From the NCBI GenBank assembly GCA_030426665.1, contig JAUHYD010000013.1:1-64000 (forward strand): DNA of 64,000 bases, in the 5' to 3' direction. The stretch is from Bacteroidia bacterium (GTDB lineage: Bacteria; Bacteroidota; Bacteroidia; Chitinophagales; Chitinophagaceae). The notes below the pieces were generated by a model, which saw nothing but the letters and a program-made list of their open reading frames with translations, ran no database searches and was not told the DNA's origin. Below are positions 1 to 8,405 of the stretch, in pieces. Positions within the stretch are counted from its first letter, which is position 1, and every line of letters begins with the position of its first letter. A program made the translations under genes and the position numbers.

Positions 1-1
1 G

Positions 2-2806
2 GGCGGTACATGGAGCACGAGTGCAGCATCAACTGCAATGGTAGCATCTTCCGGTACTGTATCCGGAGTTAACGCAGGTTCAGCTACAATATCGTATACA
101 CTACCAACAAGTTGTTACTCAGTAGCATCAATGATAGTAAATCCTTTACCATCAGATATTACGGGTGCGACTGAAGTGTGCGTTGGTTCATCAATCACAC
201 TGTCAAATGTTACCCCCGGCGGTAGTTGGATGTCTATGTCTCCGGGCATAGCATCTATAGATGGTAGTGGGGTAGTAACAGGTAACGGCGCAGGAAGTGC
301 GACAATAGTTTATAGTTTACCAACAGGCTGTCAGAAGTCAATGTCGGTATTGGTAAACCCACTGCCTGCACCAATAGTTGGCAATACAACTATATGTGAG
401 AATACGACAACTATGTTGGGTAGTGCGAGTGCCGGTGGTACGTGGAGCAGCAGCGATGTTGCCGTAGCGACCGTAAATGTATCCGGTGTAGCGACTGGTT
501 TGTCAAGCGGCTTCAGTATCATCACGTATACGTTGCCAACAACATGTAAGACAACACAATCGCTGATAGTGAACAGCTTGCCGGACGTAATCGGCGGAGA
601 CGCGACCGTATGTGCTGGTCTTACCACTACATTGACAAATACGATAGGCGGCGGTACATGGAGTACTGCTACTGATGTGGCAAGGGTAGATGCTTCCGGT
701 GAAGTTTTAGGCATCGCCGCAGGTACAACTACAGTCACGTATACAATAGGAAATAGTTGTCATCGTACCAGGGTAGTAACGGTAAATCCATTGCCGGGTC
801 TGATAGCGGGTGAAAATTCAGTATGCCCTGAGAACACAACAGTATTGAGTAACTCCTATCCTGATGGAACATGGACCAGCGACAACAGTGTAGTAGCAGG
901 TATCAATGCGACAACAGGTGTGGTAACGGGCGTTACCGCTGGTGTGGCCAATATGACGTACACATTGCCTACTGGCTGTATGCGCAGCAAGGCGGTAACA
1001 GTACACGACCCTGTTGATGTGATAACCGGTACCATGAATGTATGTAAAGGAATGACTACAACATTGTCAAATGCAACCCCTGGAGGTGTGTGGGTAAGTA
1101 ATAATACAGCGGTGGCTACAATCGGTATCGGTGATGGAATGGTAACAGGAGTTGCTTCCGGAACAAGTATTATGACGTATGCCATGCCAACGGGCTGTAA
1201 ATCAGTAGCAACGATAGTTGTGAACAGCTTGCCTGCAAACATTACCGGAGCCTCCGGAGTATGTGAGGGTTCTGTTGCAACGCTAAGCGATGCAACTGCC
1301 GGAGGAAGCTGGACAAGCAGCGATGATGCGATAGCAACAATAGATGCAACGGGTGTGGTATCGGGAGTTGCTGCCGGAAGCGTAACGATAACGTATACAG
1401 TAAATGCAACTGGTTGTATGAAGTCACGAACAATGATGGTGAATGCTTTGCCAATGACACAGAATGTGACCGGAGGCGGAAGCTATTGTGCAGGTGGTAT
1501 GGGTGTTTCTGTTGGTCTTGATGGAACTGAATCGGGAGTAAGTTATCGTTTGATGAACGGCAGTGGTTCGGTAGTGACGATGCCTGGAACGGGAAGTACG
1601 TTAAGCTTTGGCATGCAGACGTTAGGTGGTATGTACACCGTGTCAGCCATGACAGGCGCAGGATGTAGTGCGATGATGTCCGGAGATGCTACTGTAGCGG
1701 TAAATGCATTGGTTACTCCATCTGTAAGTGTCAGCTCAGACATGGGCGACGAAGTATGTGATGGTACCTTGACAACGTATACGGCAACAGGAGTTGACGG
1801 AGGAAGTACACCAACCTACACGTGGAGTGTAAACGGAACCGATGTAGGAGCTACAGATACTTACTCGTACACACCTGCAGACGGTGACGATGTAGTTGTG
1901 CGTTTTATGAGCAGCGAAGCGTGTCCGTCAGTGGCTGAAGTTTCGGCGATGGTCCGCATGCATGTGATTGCCAACGAGACACCTGCAATAACGGTGATGT
2001 CAGTAAATGGCGATTCATTATGTCAGGGAGATATGGCGTATTTCAACACGACGATAGCGCATGGCGGCGATGCACCTTCATACACATGGGTAGTAGGAGG
2101 CAGCATAGTTTCAACAGCAACAGGTTCAAGCTACAGTTACATGCCTACAAAAGGCGAAACAGTAGTATGTCGTCTGAACAGCAACTACGCATGTATCACC
2201 GGTAACAATGTATCGAGCAATGTTATCAACTTACGAGTGGATAGTCTGTACATTCCTGAAGTAGAGGTTATTGCTCATCCTGGAACTATAGTAGAAGAAG
2301 GCCAGCAGGTACAGTTTACAACTGTTGTGAACAAGGCCGGCGATGCACCAACCTATCAATGGTTCATCAACAATGTAGCGATACCCGGTGAAACAGGAAC
2401 TACATTTATGTACAGTGAGTTTAATGACGGCGATTCTGTAACGTGTAAAGTTGTAGGTACCGGACATTGTGGTAAAGAGACTATCAACTCGGTAGTATTG
2501 AGTGTAGGTCCTGCAACAGGAATTGCACAGACAGGCTGGAGTGCGAGTGATCTTCGCCTGGTGCCGAACCCTAATACCGGAACGTTTGTACTGTCGGGCA
2601 ATCTTGGCAGCGCAGCTGAAGAGACTGTATCTGTTCAGATAACAGACATGCTGGGTCAGGTAGTATACAACAACGTACTACGTGTACGGAATGGTGGTGT
2701 AAATGAGCGTATATCGTTGAATGGAGCACTTGCCAACGGAATGTACATGCTGAATATAAGCAATGGTGCTGAGCGCAAAGTATTCCACTTCGTGTTGAAG
2801 CAGTAA
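2..2806 (+). CDS. Ig-like (Big_2) repeat surface protein with T9SS sorting domain, 5' truncated by window
   Basis: The frame is open from base 2 (GGTWSTSAASTA before the first Met), so the ORF-track ATG at 38 is internal and the true start lies left of the window. What remains is a run of about seven ~80-residue Big_2-type units (GG.W.S....A.I...G.V.G...G...I.YT.PTGC), then two or three PKD/Ig-like units with TY.W...G and YQWF cores. It ends in a T9SS type-A C-terminal domain (LVPNPNTGTFVLSG, MLGQVVY, GMYMLNIS, FHFVLKQ). The protein is probably secreted by T9SS and surface-anchored or released as an adhesin. It closely resembles the gene at 46504 in its repeats and in the C-terminal FHFV(L/I) ending. 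Family assignment is secure; ligand and role are unknown. Confidence 0.88.
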   Translation, partial: GGTWSTSAASTAMVASSGTVSGVNAGSATISYTLPTSCYSVASMIVNPLPSDITGATEVCVGSSITLSNVTPGGSWMSMSPGIASIDGSGVVTGNGAGSATIVYSLPTGCQKSMSVLVNPLPAPIVGNTTICENTTTMLGSASAGGTWSSSDVAVATVNVSGVATGLSSGFSIITYTLPTTCKTTQSLIVNSLPDVIGGDATVCAGLTTTLTNTIGGGTWSTATDVARVDASGEVLGIAAGTTTVTYTIGNSCHRTRVVTVNPLPGLIAGENSVCPENTTVLSNSYPDGTWTSDNSVVAGINATTGVVTGVTAGVANMTYTLPTGCMRSKAVTVHDPVDVITGTMNVCKGMTTTLSNATPGGVWVSNNTAVATIGIGDGMVTGVASGTSIMTYAMPTGCKSVATIVVNSLPANITGASGVCEGSVATLSDATAGGSWTSSDDAIATIDATGVVSGVAAGSVTITYTVNATGCMKSRTMMVNALPMTQNVTGGGSYCAGGMGVSVGLDGTESGVSYRLMNGSGSVVTMPGTGSTLSFGMQTLGGMYTVSAMTGAGCSAMMSGDATVAVNALVTPSVSVSSDMGDEVCDGTLTTYTATGVDGGSTPTYTWSVNGTDVGATDTYSYTPADGDDVVVRFMSSEACPSVAEVSAMVRMHVIANETPAITVMSVNGDSLCQGDMAYFNTTIAHGGDAPSYTWVVGGSIVSTATGSSYSYMPTKGETVVCRLNSNYACITGNNVSSNVINLRVDSLYIPEVEVIAHPGTIVEEGQQVQFTTVVNKAGDAPTYQWFINNVAIPGETGTTFMYSEFNDGDSVTCKVVGTGHCGKETINSVVLSVGPATGIAQTGWSASDLRLVPNPNTGTFVLSGNLGSAAEETVSVQITDMLGQVVYNNVLRVRNGGVNERISLNGALANGMYMLNISNGAERKVFHFVLKQ

Positions 2807-2830
2807 TAGTTATTGATTAACATTTTAGAC

Positions 2831-2862
2831 AAACAGGGTGCAATATTTTGCACCCTGTTTTG
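2831..2862 (+). terminator. Intrinsic terminator after the left-edge adhesin gene
   Basis: A 13-bp perfect stem (AAACAGGGTGCAA / TTGCACCCTGTTT) with a TATT loop is followed by a short T-rich tail. It lies 25 nt after the stop codon of the plus-strand adhesin gene. Confidence 0.8.
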
Positions 2863-2921
2863 GTTTAATTGTGGGAGTGATTAAATACCTTGTAATTCTT
2901 AATCGCGAGTGCGTAAAAAGA

Positions 2922-2955
2922 AGAACCCCTGAAAGCAAAGGCTTTCAGGGGTTCT
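2922..2955 (-). terminator. Intrinsic terminator for the DUF1573 gene
   Basis: A 15-bp perfect stem (AGAACCCCTGAAAGC and its complement) with a 4-nt loop. Read on the minus strand it is followed by TTCTTTTTACG, so it terminates the leftward DUF1573 transcript and faces the plus-strand terminator next to it. Confidence 0.8.
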
Positions 2956-2985
2956 CTCATTTAAAAATAAAAGCTAAATCTTTGA

Positions 2986-3444
2986 TTATTTAGTTTCTGT
3001 TTCCGCTTTTGGTTTTGGCTTAACAGTCCCGCGAATTTGCAATACAACCGGACTCTCCTGCGCATTAGAGTTGATTGTAACAGTCTTGTTTATCGGACCC
3101 TGACGACCTGCAGTATTGTATACCACATGTATTTTTCCTTTCTTACCAGGAAGGATAGGCTCACGAGGCCACTGAGGTACAGTACATCCGCAAGAGCCGT
3201 GTGCTTCGCTTATAAGAATGGGACTCTTACCAACATTCTTAAATTCAAAATCACATTCTGCTTTTGGTCCTTCAGGTACTTCGCCATAGTCGTGTACCAT
3301 ATCCTTGAATTTGAACTTACCGGCTTTAGGGTCTACCTTTTTCTCTACCGGAGGAGGTGGTGGTGTTTGCGTAGCTGTGTTTTGTGCATGTACTGCCGCT
3401 GACGTGATTGTCAGACACAGTAACGAAATAATTACTCTTTTCAT
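2986..3444 (-). CDS. DUF1573 family periplasmic/secreted protein
   Basis: A 152-residue protein with an N-terminal signal peptide (MKRVIISLLCLTITSAAVHAQ), a proline-rich linker (TPPPPPVEKK) and one DUF1573 domain. The domain shows the usual core: KFKDMVHDYGEVPEG, FEFKN.G..P.LI, the conserved HGSCGCTVP cysteine pair, P.LPGKKG.I.V.YNT..R.G...K..T...N, and a final Ig-like strand VVLQIRGTV. The family is common in Bacteroidetes, has an Ig/ASPM-like fold, and has no firmly assigned function. The gene is single, with its own terminator. Its 5' flank is AT-rich without a Shine-Dalgarno sequence. Identification is secure; role is not known. Confidence 0.88.
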   Translation of the reverse strand: MKRVIISLLCLTITSAAVHAQNTATQTPPPPPVEKKVDPKAGKFKFKDMVHDYGEVPEGPKAECDFEFKNVGKSPILISEAHGSCGCTVPQWPREPILPGKKGKIHVVYNTAGRQGPINKTVTINSNAQESPVVLQIRGTVKPKPKAETETK

Positions 3445-3493
3445 TTTGTTTGATTGTTTAGGTTAAAAATAAAATTAAATATTGTTTGTTTAT

Positions 3494-4321
3494 TTATCGA
3501 ACTATAAGGTCTCCATAGCTATTGTCAACTTTAATGCTATGTGGTTTTCTTTGATTATCGCAGTCATTATTAAAAATACCGGCCAGTAAATTGCATTCTT
3601 CCTGGCCGGTAATACAATTAAAGAGTTCTTCTGCCGTTGACGGTTGGGAATCCGCATTTAATACGATGGTTTCTCCTGTGTTTACTCTTCGGATTCTGAT
3701 TTCGTCAATAGTCACTTTACAATCTTTTCCCAACCCACTTGGTGATTTGTAATGCAGTTGCTTGGCCTGATCAGGTTCCAGGGTTCTACACGTAGCGACT
3801 TCGGAAGGGACGCCATTGGCACAAACTATTTTCTGGATAATACATATCTCTAACGGGCATGCAGTCCCGTTGCAAATCGATTCCTTTGTTTTGGATATAG
3901 TTGCTTCAGCATACTCTGTGGGTAAGGTTTGATTATTTGCCGGCTCCTTTACATTTTTTTGTGGGTTGACGGAAGCAGTCTCGTTACCGGAGCTTACTTT
4001 ACTTATTTGTTCCTGAGTAGCACCGGGTGTAATGTCTTTTGAATAGTCCGGCATATCCTTCGTCCAGTTGTGTGAACTTTCAGATTGGCTTGCGACGGTG
4101 TTGGTATGAGATCGGGTTCTATTAAGCGTAATGACTGCAATAAATCCAGCTGCAATTATTAAAAGTATAGATGCCGCTACCTTAGTGCCGGTAAGGGATA
4201 TCCTCCTGGGTTTTGGGTGCAGGCGTTCAGATAGTTTTTTCCATTCCTGTTTATTATCAAAATCAGGCAGCACTTCCCTCAGTTTAGTCTCCTCCATCCG
4301 TTCTTTCAAAGTCTTTTTCAT
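3494..4321 (-). CDS. Membrane-anchored partner of the ECF sigma factor (putative anti-sigma), Cys-rich periplasmic part
   Basis: A 275-residue protein encoded 9 nt after the ECF sigma gene. Residues 1-40 are charged and probably cytoplasmic (MKKTLKERMEETKLREVLPDF). One membrane helix follows (about 47-67, VAASILLIIAAGFIAVITL), then a Ser/Thr/Asn-rich linker, then a C-terminal part with nine cysteines (CNGTACPLEIC, IVC, ATCR, KDCK, FNC, EEC, NDC). The single-pass topology and the gene order fit a sigma/anti-sigma pair. No classical zinc anti-sigma HxxxCxxC motif is present, so the sigma-binding role is inferred from context. The clustered cysteines suggest disulphide bonding or redox sensing in the periplasm. 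No homologous family was recognised for the C-terminal half. Confidence 0.6.
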   Translation of the reverse strand: MKKTLKERMEETKLREVLPDFDNKQEWKKLSERLHPKPRRISLTGTKVAASILLIIAAGFIAVITLNRTRSHTNTVASQSESSHNWTKDMPDYSKDITPGATQEQISKVSSGNETASVNPQKNVKEPANNQTLPTEYAEATISKTKESICNGTACPLEICIIQKIVCANGVPSEVATCRTLEPDQAKQLHYKSPSGLGKDCKVTIDEIRIRRVNTGETIVLNADSQPSTAEELFNCITGQEECNLLAGIFNNDCDNQRKPHSIKVDNSYGDLIVR

Positions 4322-4330
4322 CTGAACTTG

Positions 4331-4888
4331 CTAACCTGTTAATAATATTTTTTCCTGCAGCATTTTTCTGGCTCTGTGCAACTGAGATTTTGATGTGCTT
4401 TCAGATACTTCCAATAGATTGCCAATTTCCCGGTGATTCATTCCTTCAAAAACATAGAGATTAAATACTACTCTATAACCTTCCGGTAATTCCTGTAAAA
4501 GTTTCATGATGTCTTTTACTGAAAGTTGGTCTAATATGCTATCATTACTCCCTTTGTTTTCAAATTTTGTTACATCTTCTGTCAACAACGGTTTGTTACT
4601 TTTGTTTCTCAGGTGCATCAAACACTGATTCACAACTATCCTTTTTAACCATGCCTTCACGCTTCCTGCGCCTCTATATGTAAAAGTGTCAATTTTCTTA
4701 AAAAAGCTGTAAAAGCTATCCATCAACACTTCTTTTGCGTCTTCTACGTCAGAGATGTATCTGAGACATAACAACATCATGTCCTCTACATACTTATTGT
4801 AGAGAATCTTTTGGGCAACAGGTTCGTTGTTTTGGCAACATTTTACCAGATATGCCTCGTCATTGGTATTTGATAAATCAATGTTCAA
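4331..4888 (-). CDS. RNA polymerase ECF-type sigma factor
   Basis: A 185-residue sigma-70 family protein. Region 2 spans about residues 25-90 (ILYNKYVEDMMLLCLRYISDVEDAKEVLMDSFYSFFKKIDTF, then GSVKAWLKRIVVNQCL). Region 4 spans about 130-180 (LQELPEGYRVVFNLYVFEGMNHREIGNLLEVSESTSKSQLHRARKML), a clear helix-turn-helix. Start choice: no in-frame ATG exists upstream before a stop codon, and the next Met is inside region 2, so the TTG at 4888 is the likely start. It should direct RNA polymerase to a regulon controlled through the downstream membrane protein. No target promoter can be identified from sequence alone. Confidence 0.88.
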   Translation of the reverse strand: MNIDLSNTNDEAYLVKCCQNNEPVAQKILYNKYVEDMMLLCLRYISDVEDAKEVLMDSFYSFFKKIDTFTYRGAGSVKAWLKRIVVNQCLMHLRNKSNKPLLTEDVTKFENKGSNDSILDQLSVKDIMKLLQELPEGYRVVFNLYVFEGMNHREIGNLLEVSESTSKSQLHRARKMLQEKILLTG

Positions 4889-5053
4889 CGATGAAGTGTG
4901 GCAGTTTTCAATGTTTTAATGTACAATAAAAGTACCTTCTTTTATCAAACATCGACCCGGCAAAAAATGCTTTCATAATACTAAATGCAGTTTAAGCACA
5001 AAAGGTTGCGTGGGTATCTGAAAAAAATATTTAGAGCGATGGCGTGTGCCGGT

Positions 5054-7672
5054 TTATTGCCCATATTGTTTGACAATATTTTTCATTTCATTTAGCTTCA
5101 TTAAAGCTTCCACCGGAGTCAGCGTATTTATGTCTGTTTCGTCCAGAAGCTGTTGTATGCGCCGAATATCTTCTGTAACGCCATCAAAAATATTGAGTTG
5201 ATAGTTTGGTGCTTGTTTTATGTTTTTTACTTTTTGCTGAATCGAGTCTCCTGTGTCAGAATGTTTTTCTTCAAGCTGTTTTAGTATTTCATTGGCACGT
5301 TCTAAAAGTTTCGGTGGCATACCTGCCATCCTTGCAACCTGTATACCAAAACTGTGACGGCTCCCACCTGCGGCCAGCTTACGTAAGAAAATGACCTTAT
5401 TGCCGGTCTCCTTATGTGTAATATGGAAGTTCTTTACACGGGGAAGGTGTCGCTCCAGTTCATTTATTTCGTGATAGTGCGTGGCAAAAAGTGTTTTGGG
5501 TCTTGTCGGGTTGTTGTGTAAATATTCCACTATGCTCCATGCCAGCGATATGCCGTCGTAGGTACTGGTGCCTCTACCTATTTCATCCAGCAACACCAAG
5601 CTACGTTCGCTGAGGTTGTTGATGATACTTGCCGTTTCGTTCATTTCTACCATGAACGTACTTTCGCCACCACTCAGGTTGTCAGACGCGCCTACTCTGG
5701 TAAAAATTTTGTCCGTCAGCCCAATCGTTGCCTTGGTAGCTGGCACAAAGCTACCCATATGTGCCATCAGGGTGATAATCGCGGTCTGCCGTAGCAGCGC
5801 ACTCTTACCACTCATGTTAGGGCCGGTAAGTATAATTGCTTGCTGGTCCGTTTTGTCCAGCCTTATATCGTTAGTGATATAACTTTCACCCGGAGGTAGT
5901 TGCTGTTCTATAACCGGATGCCGGCCTTCCTTTATGTCAATGACGGATTCAGTTACGAGTTCGGGGCGGTGATAGCCGTATTGCTGTGCATTGCTTGCAA
6001 AACAGAGCAGGCAATCTATTTGAGCGGTGATTTGTGCATTATGCTGAATCGGGGCAATATATGGTTCTATTGTTGCAAGTAGTTGCAGATACAATTCCAT
6101 CTCTATCGCGAGAATCTTGTCTTCTGCACCCAGTATTTTTTCTTCGTATTCTTTAAGCTCCTCGGTTATGTAGCGTTCAGCGTTAGCCAACGTTTGTTTC
6201 CGTACCCATTCCGGTGGTACTTTGTCTTTGTGGGTATGGGTCACCTCCAGATAATATCCAAATACGTTGTTGAATGACACTTTTAGCGACGAAATGCCTG
6301 TGCGCTGAGCTTCTGATTGCTGGATTTGAAGCAGGTAATTCTTTCCGTTTTTAGATATGGACCTTAATTTGTCTAACTCTTCTGAAATGCCTTCTCGTAT
6401 CATCCCTCCCTTTGCTGCAACGGCAGGAGCATCTTCGGATATGGTATCAATAATTTGCGTCTGTATCGCTGTAAGCGGTTGCATTGGTTCCGCAAGTGCG
6501 GCGAGGGACTCATCGGAGTCGTTTATGCATAATTCACGTATTTGTGCCATAAAACCCAGACTCTTAGCCAATTGCAGGACTTCGCGTGGGTTTGCTTTTT
6601 TGAGCGGTATCTTTCCAATCAGACGCTCTACATCTCCGGTTTGTTTGGTAAGGGCAGTGAGCGAATGGCTGGTTTCCTGTGAACGAATAAAGTGACTTAC
6701 CAGATTTAACCGTTGCTCTATTCGGTGAATATCATACAGTGGAAATATCATCCAGCGCTTCATCAGGCGTGCACCCATTGGCGTGAATGTGTGGTCTAAA
6801 GCCTGGAGCAGGTTGGTGCCTTGCTCATAGCTGTTATTTATCAACTCCAGATTTCGAATGGTAAATCGGTCCATCCAAAGGAAATCAGTAGCGGTAATTC
6901 GCTGTAAGGTATTTACGTGTTGCAGGTTTGCGTGCTCCGTGTCCTTCAGGTAATGGATAGCTACCCCGCAGGCCACTGTCGCAGATTTTAAGTCTTCGAT
7001 GCCAAAACCTTTGAGCGACTGTGTCTGAAAGTGTTCCAGCAACAAGTCGTAAGTATACTGCTCCCGAAATACCCATTCGTCTAACTGAAAGGTATATACC
7101 TTTGAATCAAACTGCTCTCTGAATCGCTTTACCTGCGATTTTGACAGAATAATCTCCGAAGGTTGGAAGCTTTGCAGCAGCTTGTCCATATATTCTATGT
7201 CGCCTTCAGCTGCGTAAAATTCACCCGTCGTAATGTCGAGGAAACATATTCCGCAATGGGGTTCTGCAAGGTGGATGACAGCAAGAAAATTATTGGTTCG
7301 GTTTTCAAGGAGTTTATCGCTGGTAGCAACGCCGGGTGTTACCAGTTCTGTTACACCCCGTTTTACGATACCCTTGGTTTGCTTGGGGTCTTCTAACTGA
7401 TCGCATATCGCAACCCGGTAACCAGCCTTAACGAGCTTGTGCAGATAAGTTTCCAGAGAATGGTGTGGGAACCCTGCCAGTTCAATTGCCGAGGCAGATC
7501 CATTTGAACGTTTGGTAAGTGTGATGCCCAGTACTCTTGAAGATATATGTGCGTCTTCTCCGAAGGTTTCGTAAAAGTCGCCAACTCTGAACAATAACAC
7601 AGCATCAGGATATTTGTTTTTAATATCCTTGTGTTGCTTCATTAACGGTGTTTCTCCTGACTTTTTCGCCAC
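5054..7672 (-). CDS. mutS: DNA mismatch repair protein MutS
   Basis: An 872-residue protein of full MutS length. The mismatch-recognition motif is intact: GDFYETFGEDA at residues 31-41, with F33 and E35 as the Phe-x-Glu pair. Connector, lever and clamp regions follow (for example NNVFGYYLEVTHTHKDKVP). The ATPase domain has Walker A GPNMSGKSALLRQ (about residue 616), the loop GASDNLSGGESTFMVEM, Walker B LVLLDEIGRGTSTYDG, and ATHYHEINEL. It binds mispairs and recruits MutL for strand-directed repair. The start is GTG (7670-7672). A -7-like box TAAATTTG sits only 4 nt upstream, hinting at a leaderless message or a slightly later start. Flanks are unrelated genes, so it is probably monocistronic. 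Confidence 0.97.
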   Translation of the reverse strand: MAKKSGETPLMKQHKDIKNKYPDAVLLFRVGDFYETFGEDAHISSRVLGITLTKRSNGSASAIELAGFPHHSLETYLHKLVKAGYRVAICDQLEDPKQTKGIVKRGVTELVTPGVATSDKLLENRTNNFLAVIHLAEPHCGICFLDITTGEFYAAEGDIEYMDKLLQSFQPSEIILSKSQVKRFREQFDSKVYTFQLDEWVFREQYTYDLLLEHFQTQSLKGFGIEDLKSATVACGVAIHYLKDTEHANLQHVNTLQRITATDFLWMDRFTIRNLELINNSYEQGTNLLQALDHTFTPMGARLMKRWMIFPLYDIHRIEQRLNLVSHFIRSQETSHSLTALTKQTGDVERLIGKIPLKKANPREVLQLAKSLGFMAQIRELCINDSDESLAALAEPMQPLTAIQTQIIDTISEDAPAVAAKGGMIREGISEELDKLRSISKNGKNYLLQIQQSEAQRTGISSLKVSFNNVFGYYLEVTHTHKDKVPPEWVRKQTLANAERYITEELKEYEEKILGAEDKILAIEMELYLQLLATIEPYIAPIQHNAQITAQIDCLLCFASNAQQYGYHRPELVTESVIDIKEGRHPVIEQQLPPGESYITNDIRLDKTDQQAIILTGPNMSGKSALLRQTAIITLMAHMGSFVPATKATIGLTDKIFTRVGASDNLSGGESTFMVEMNETASIINNLSERSLVLLDEIGRGTSTYDGISLAWSIVEYLHNNPTRPKTLFATHYHEINELERHLPRVKNFHITHKETGNKVIFLRKLAAGGSRHSFGIQVARMAGMPPKLLERANEILKQLEEKHSDTGDSIQQKVKNIKQAPNYQLNIFDGVTEDIRRIQQLLDETDINTLTPVEALMKLNEMKNIVKQYGQ

Positions 7673-7676
7673 ACCG

Positions 7677-7684
7677 CAAATTTA
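7677..7684 (-). promoter_or_regulatory. Candidate Bacteroidota -7 box for mutS
   Basis: TAAATTTG on the minus strand matches TAnnTTTG. It ends 4 nt before the GTG start. No TTG occurs at the usual 19-21 nt spacing, so only half of a promoter is visible. Confidence 0.35.
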
Positions 7685-7798
7685 ACTGCTTAATAGCGCA
7701 ATAGCTATTAATATTATACACGATGTTAAGCAAGTGTGGATAACACGCCATATTGCTAAGAAAAGACGCTCCGATACAACTTTAGCGGGTAGCTGATT

Positions 7799-8341
7799 CT
7801 AGTCTGTACGCGAGTGTTCATACAACTCTTTTACAGAAATTTCATTCTTAAAAAGGTGCACAAACTTTTTGTTTTTGTTATAGAGGGCAACGTCCGGGAT
7901 TTGCATGGTTCCGAAATGGTATAGGAAAAAGAATTCTTTGTCCCATCCCACAGCTTTAATGTTCTTGTATTTATCCAGATGATGCCTAACGTAGAATTTT
8001 TGAATTTCAGTGGTGTAAGGATTGGTACTCAAAAAGTAAAATTGAATGTGCTTTAAGGAGTCCATTCCCCTAAGTAATTTTTCCGTAAAGTTGTCGCAGT
8101 GACTGCAATCGGGAGAGAAGGAAACCAACGCGACATATTTGCCTTTAGGGATATTGAAAGAGTTGATTAATGTAGCGCTGTCTTTCAATAGAATATTGAA
8201 CGGAGGCATAATGTCCGTCAACTTATACGGTATGCTGTCCTGGTTCCTATTCGGGTCCGGCAGCGTTGGGGGGTATAGTTGTGCAAAAGCCGGCAAAGCC
8301 AACTGGCATACAAATAAAAATGCCAAAAGTCGTTTAAACAT
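7799..8341 (-). CDS. Thioredoxin-fold periplasmic protein (TlpA-like) with CxxC
   Basis: A 180-residue protein with a signal peptide (MFKRLLAFLFVCQLALPAFAQ). A thioredoxin-like fold follows: strand KYVALVSFSPDCSHC with the CSHC redox pair preceded by SPD, helix DNFTEKLLRGMDSL, strand IQFYFLSTNP, and a cis-Pro loop MQIPDVALYNKNKKFVHLF. This is the minimal TlpA/AhpC-TSA pattern of envelope disulphide reductases or cytochrome-maturation oxidoreductases. There is no extra domain. The next minus-strand gene upstream (8406-9887) is 64 nt away and unrelated in function. Substrate unknown; the fold assignment is good. Confidence 0.8.
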   Translation of the reverse strand: MFKRLLAFLFVCQLALPAFAQLYPPTLPDPNRNQDSIPYKLTDIMPPFNILLKDSATLINSFNIPKGKYVALVSFSPDCSHCDNFTEKLLRGMDSLKHIQFYFLSTNPYTTEIQKFYVRHHLDKYKNIKAVGWDKEFFFLYHFGTMQIPDVALYNKNKKFVHLFKNEISVKELYEHSRTD

Positions 8342-8405
8342 TGGAGTCAGTTTTTAGGCTTGTAAAAATACAGAACCTATTTGAAATTATCAGGGTTTGG
8401 CGTGC

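Noticed and set aside
331-1743. Several minus-strand ORFs of 60-135 residues opposite the left-edge adhesin
   Set aside because: They are antisense shadows of the repetitive Big_2 coding frame, with no start signals or recognisable domains. The plus frame is strongly supported.
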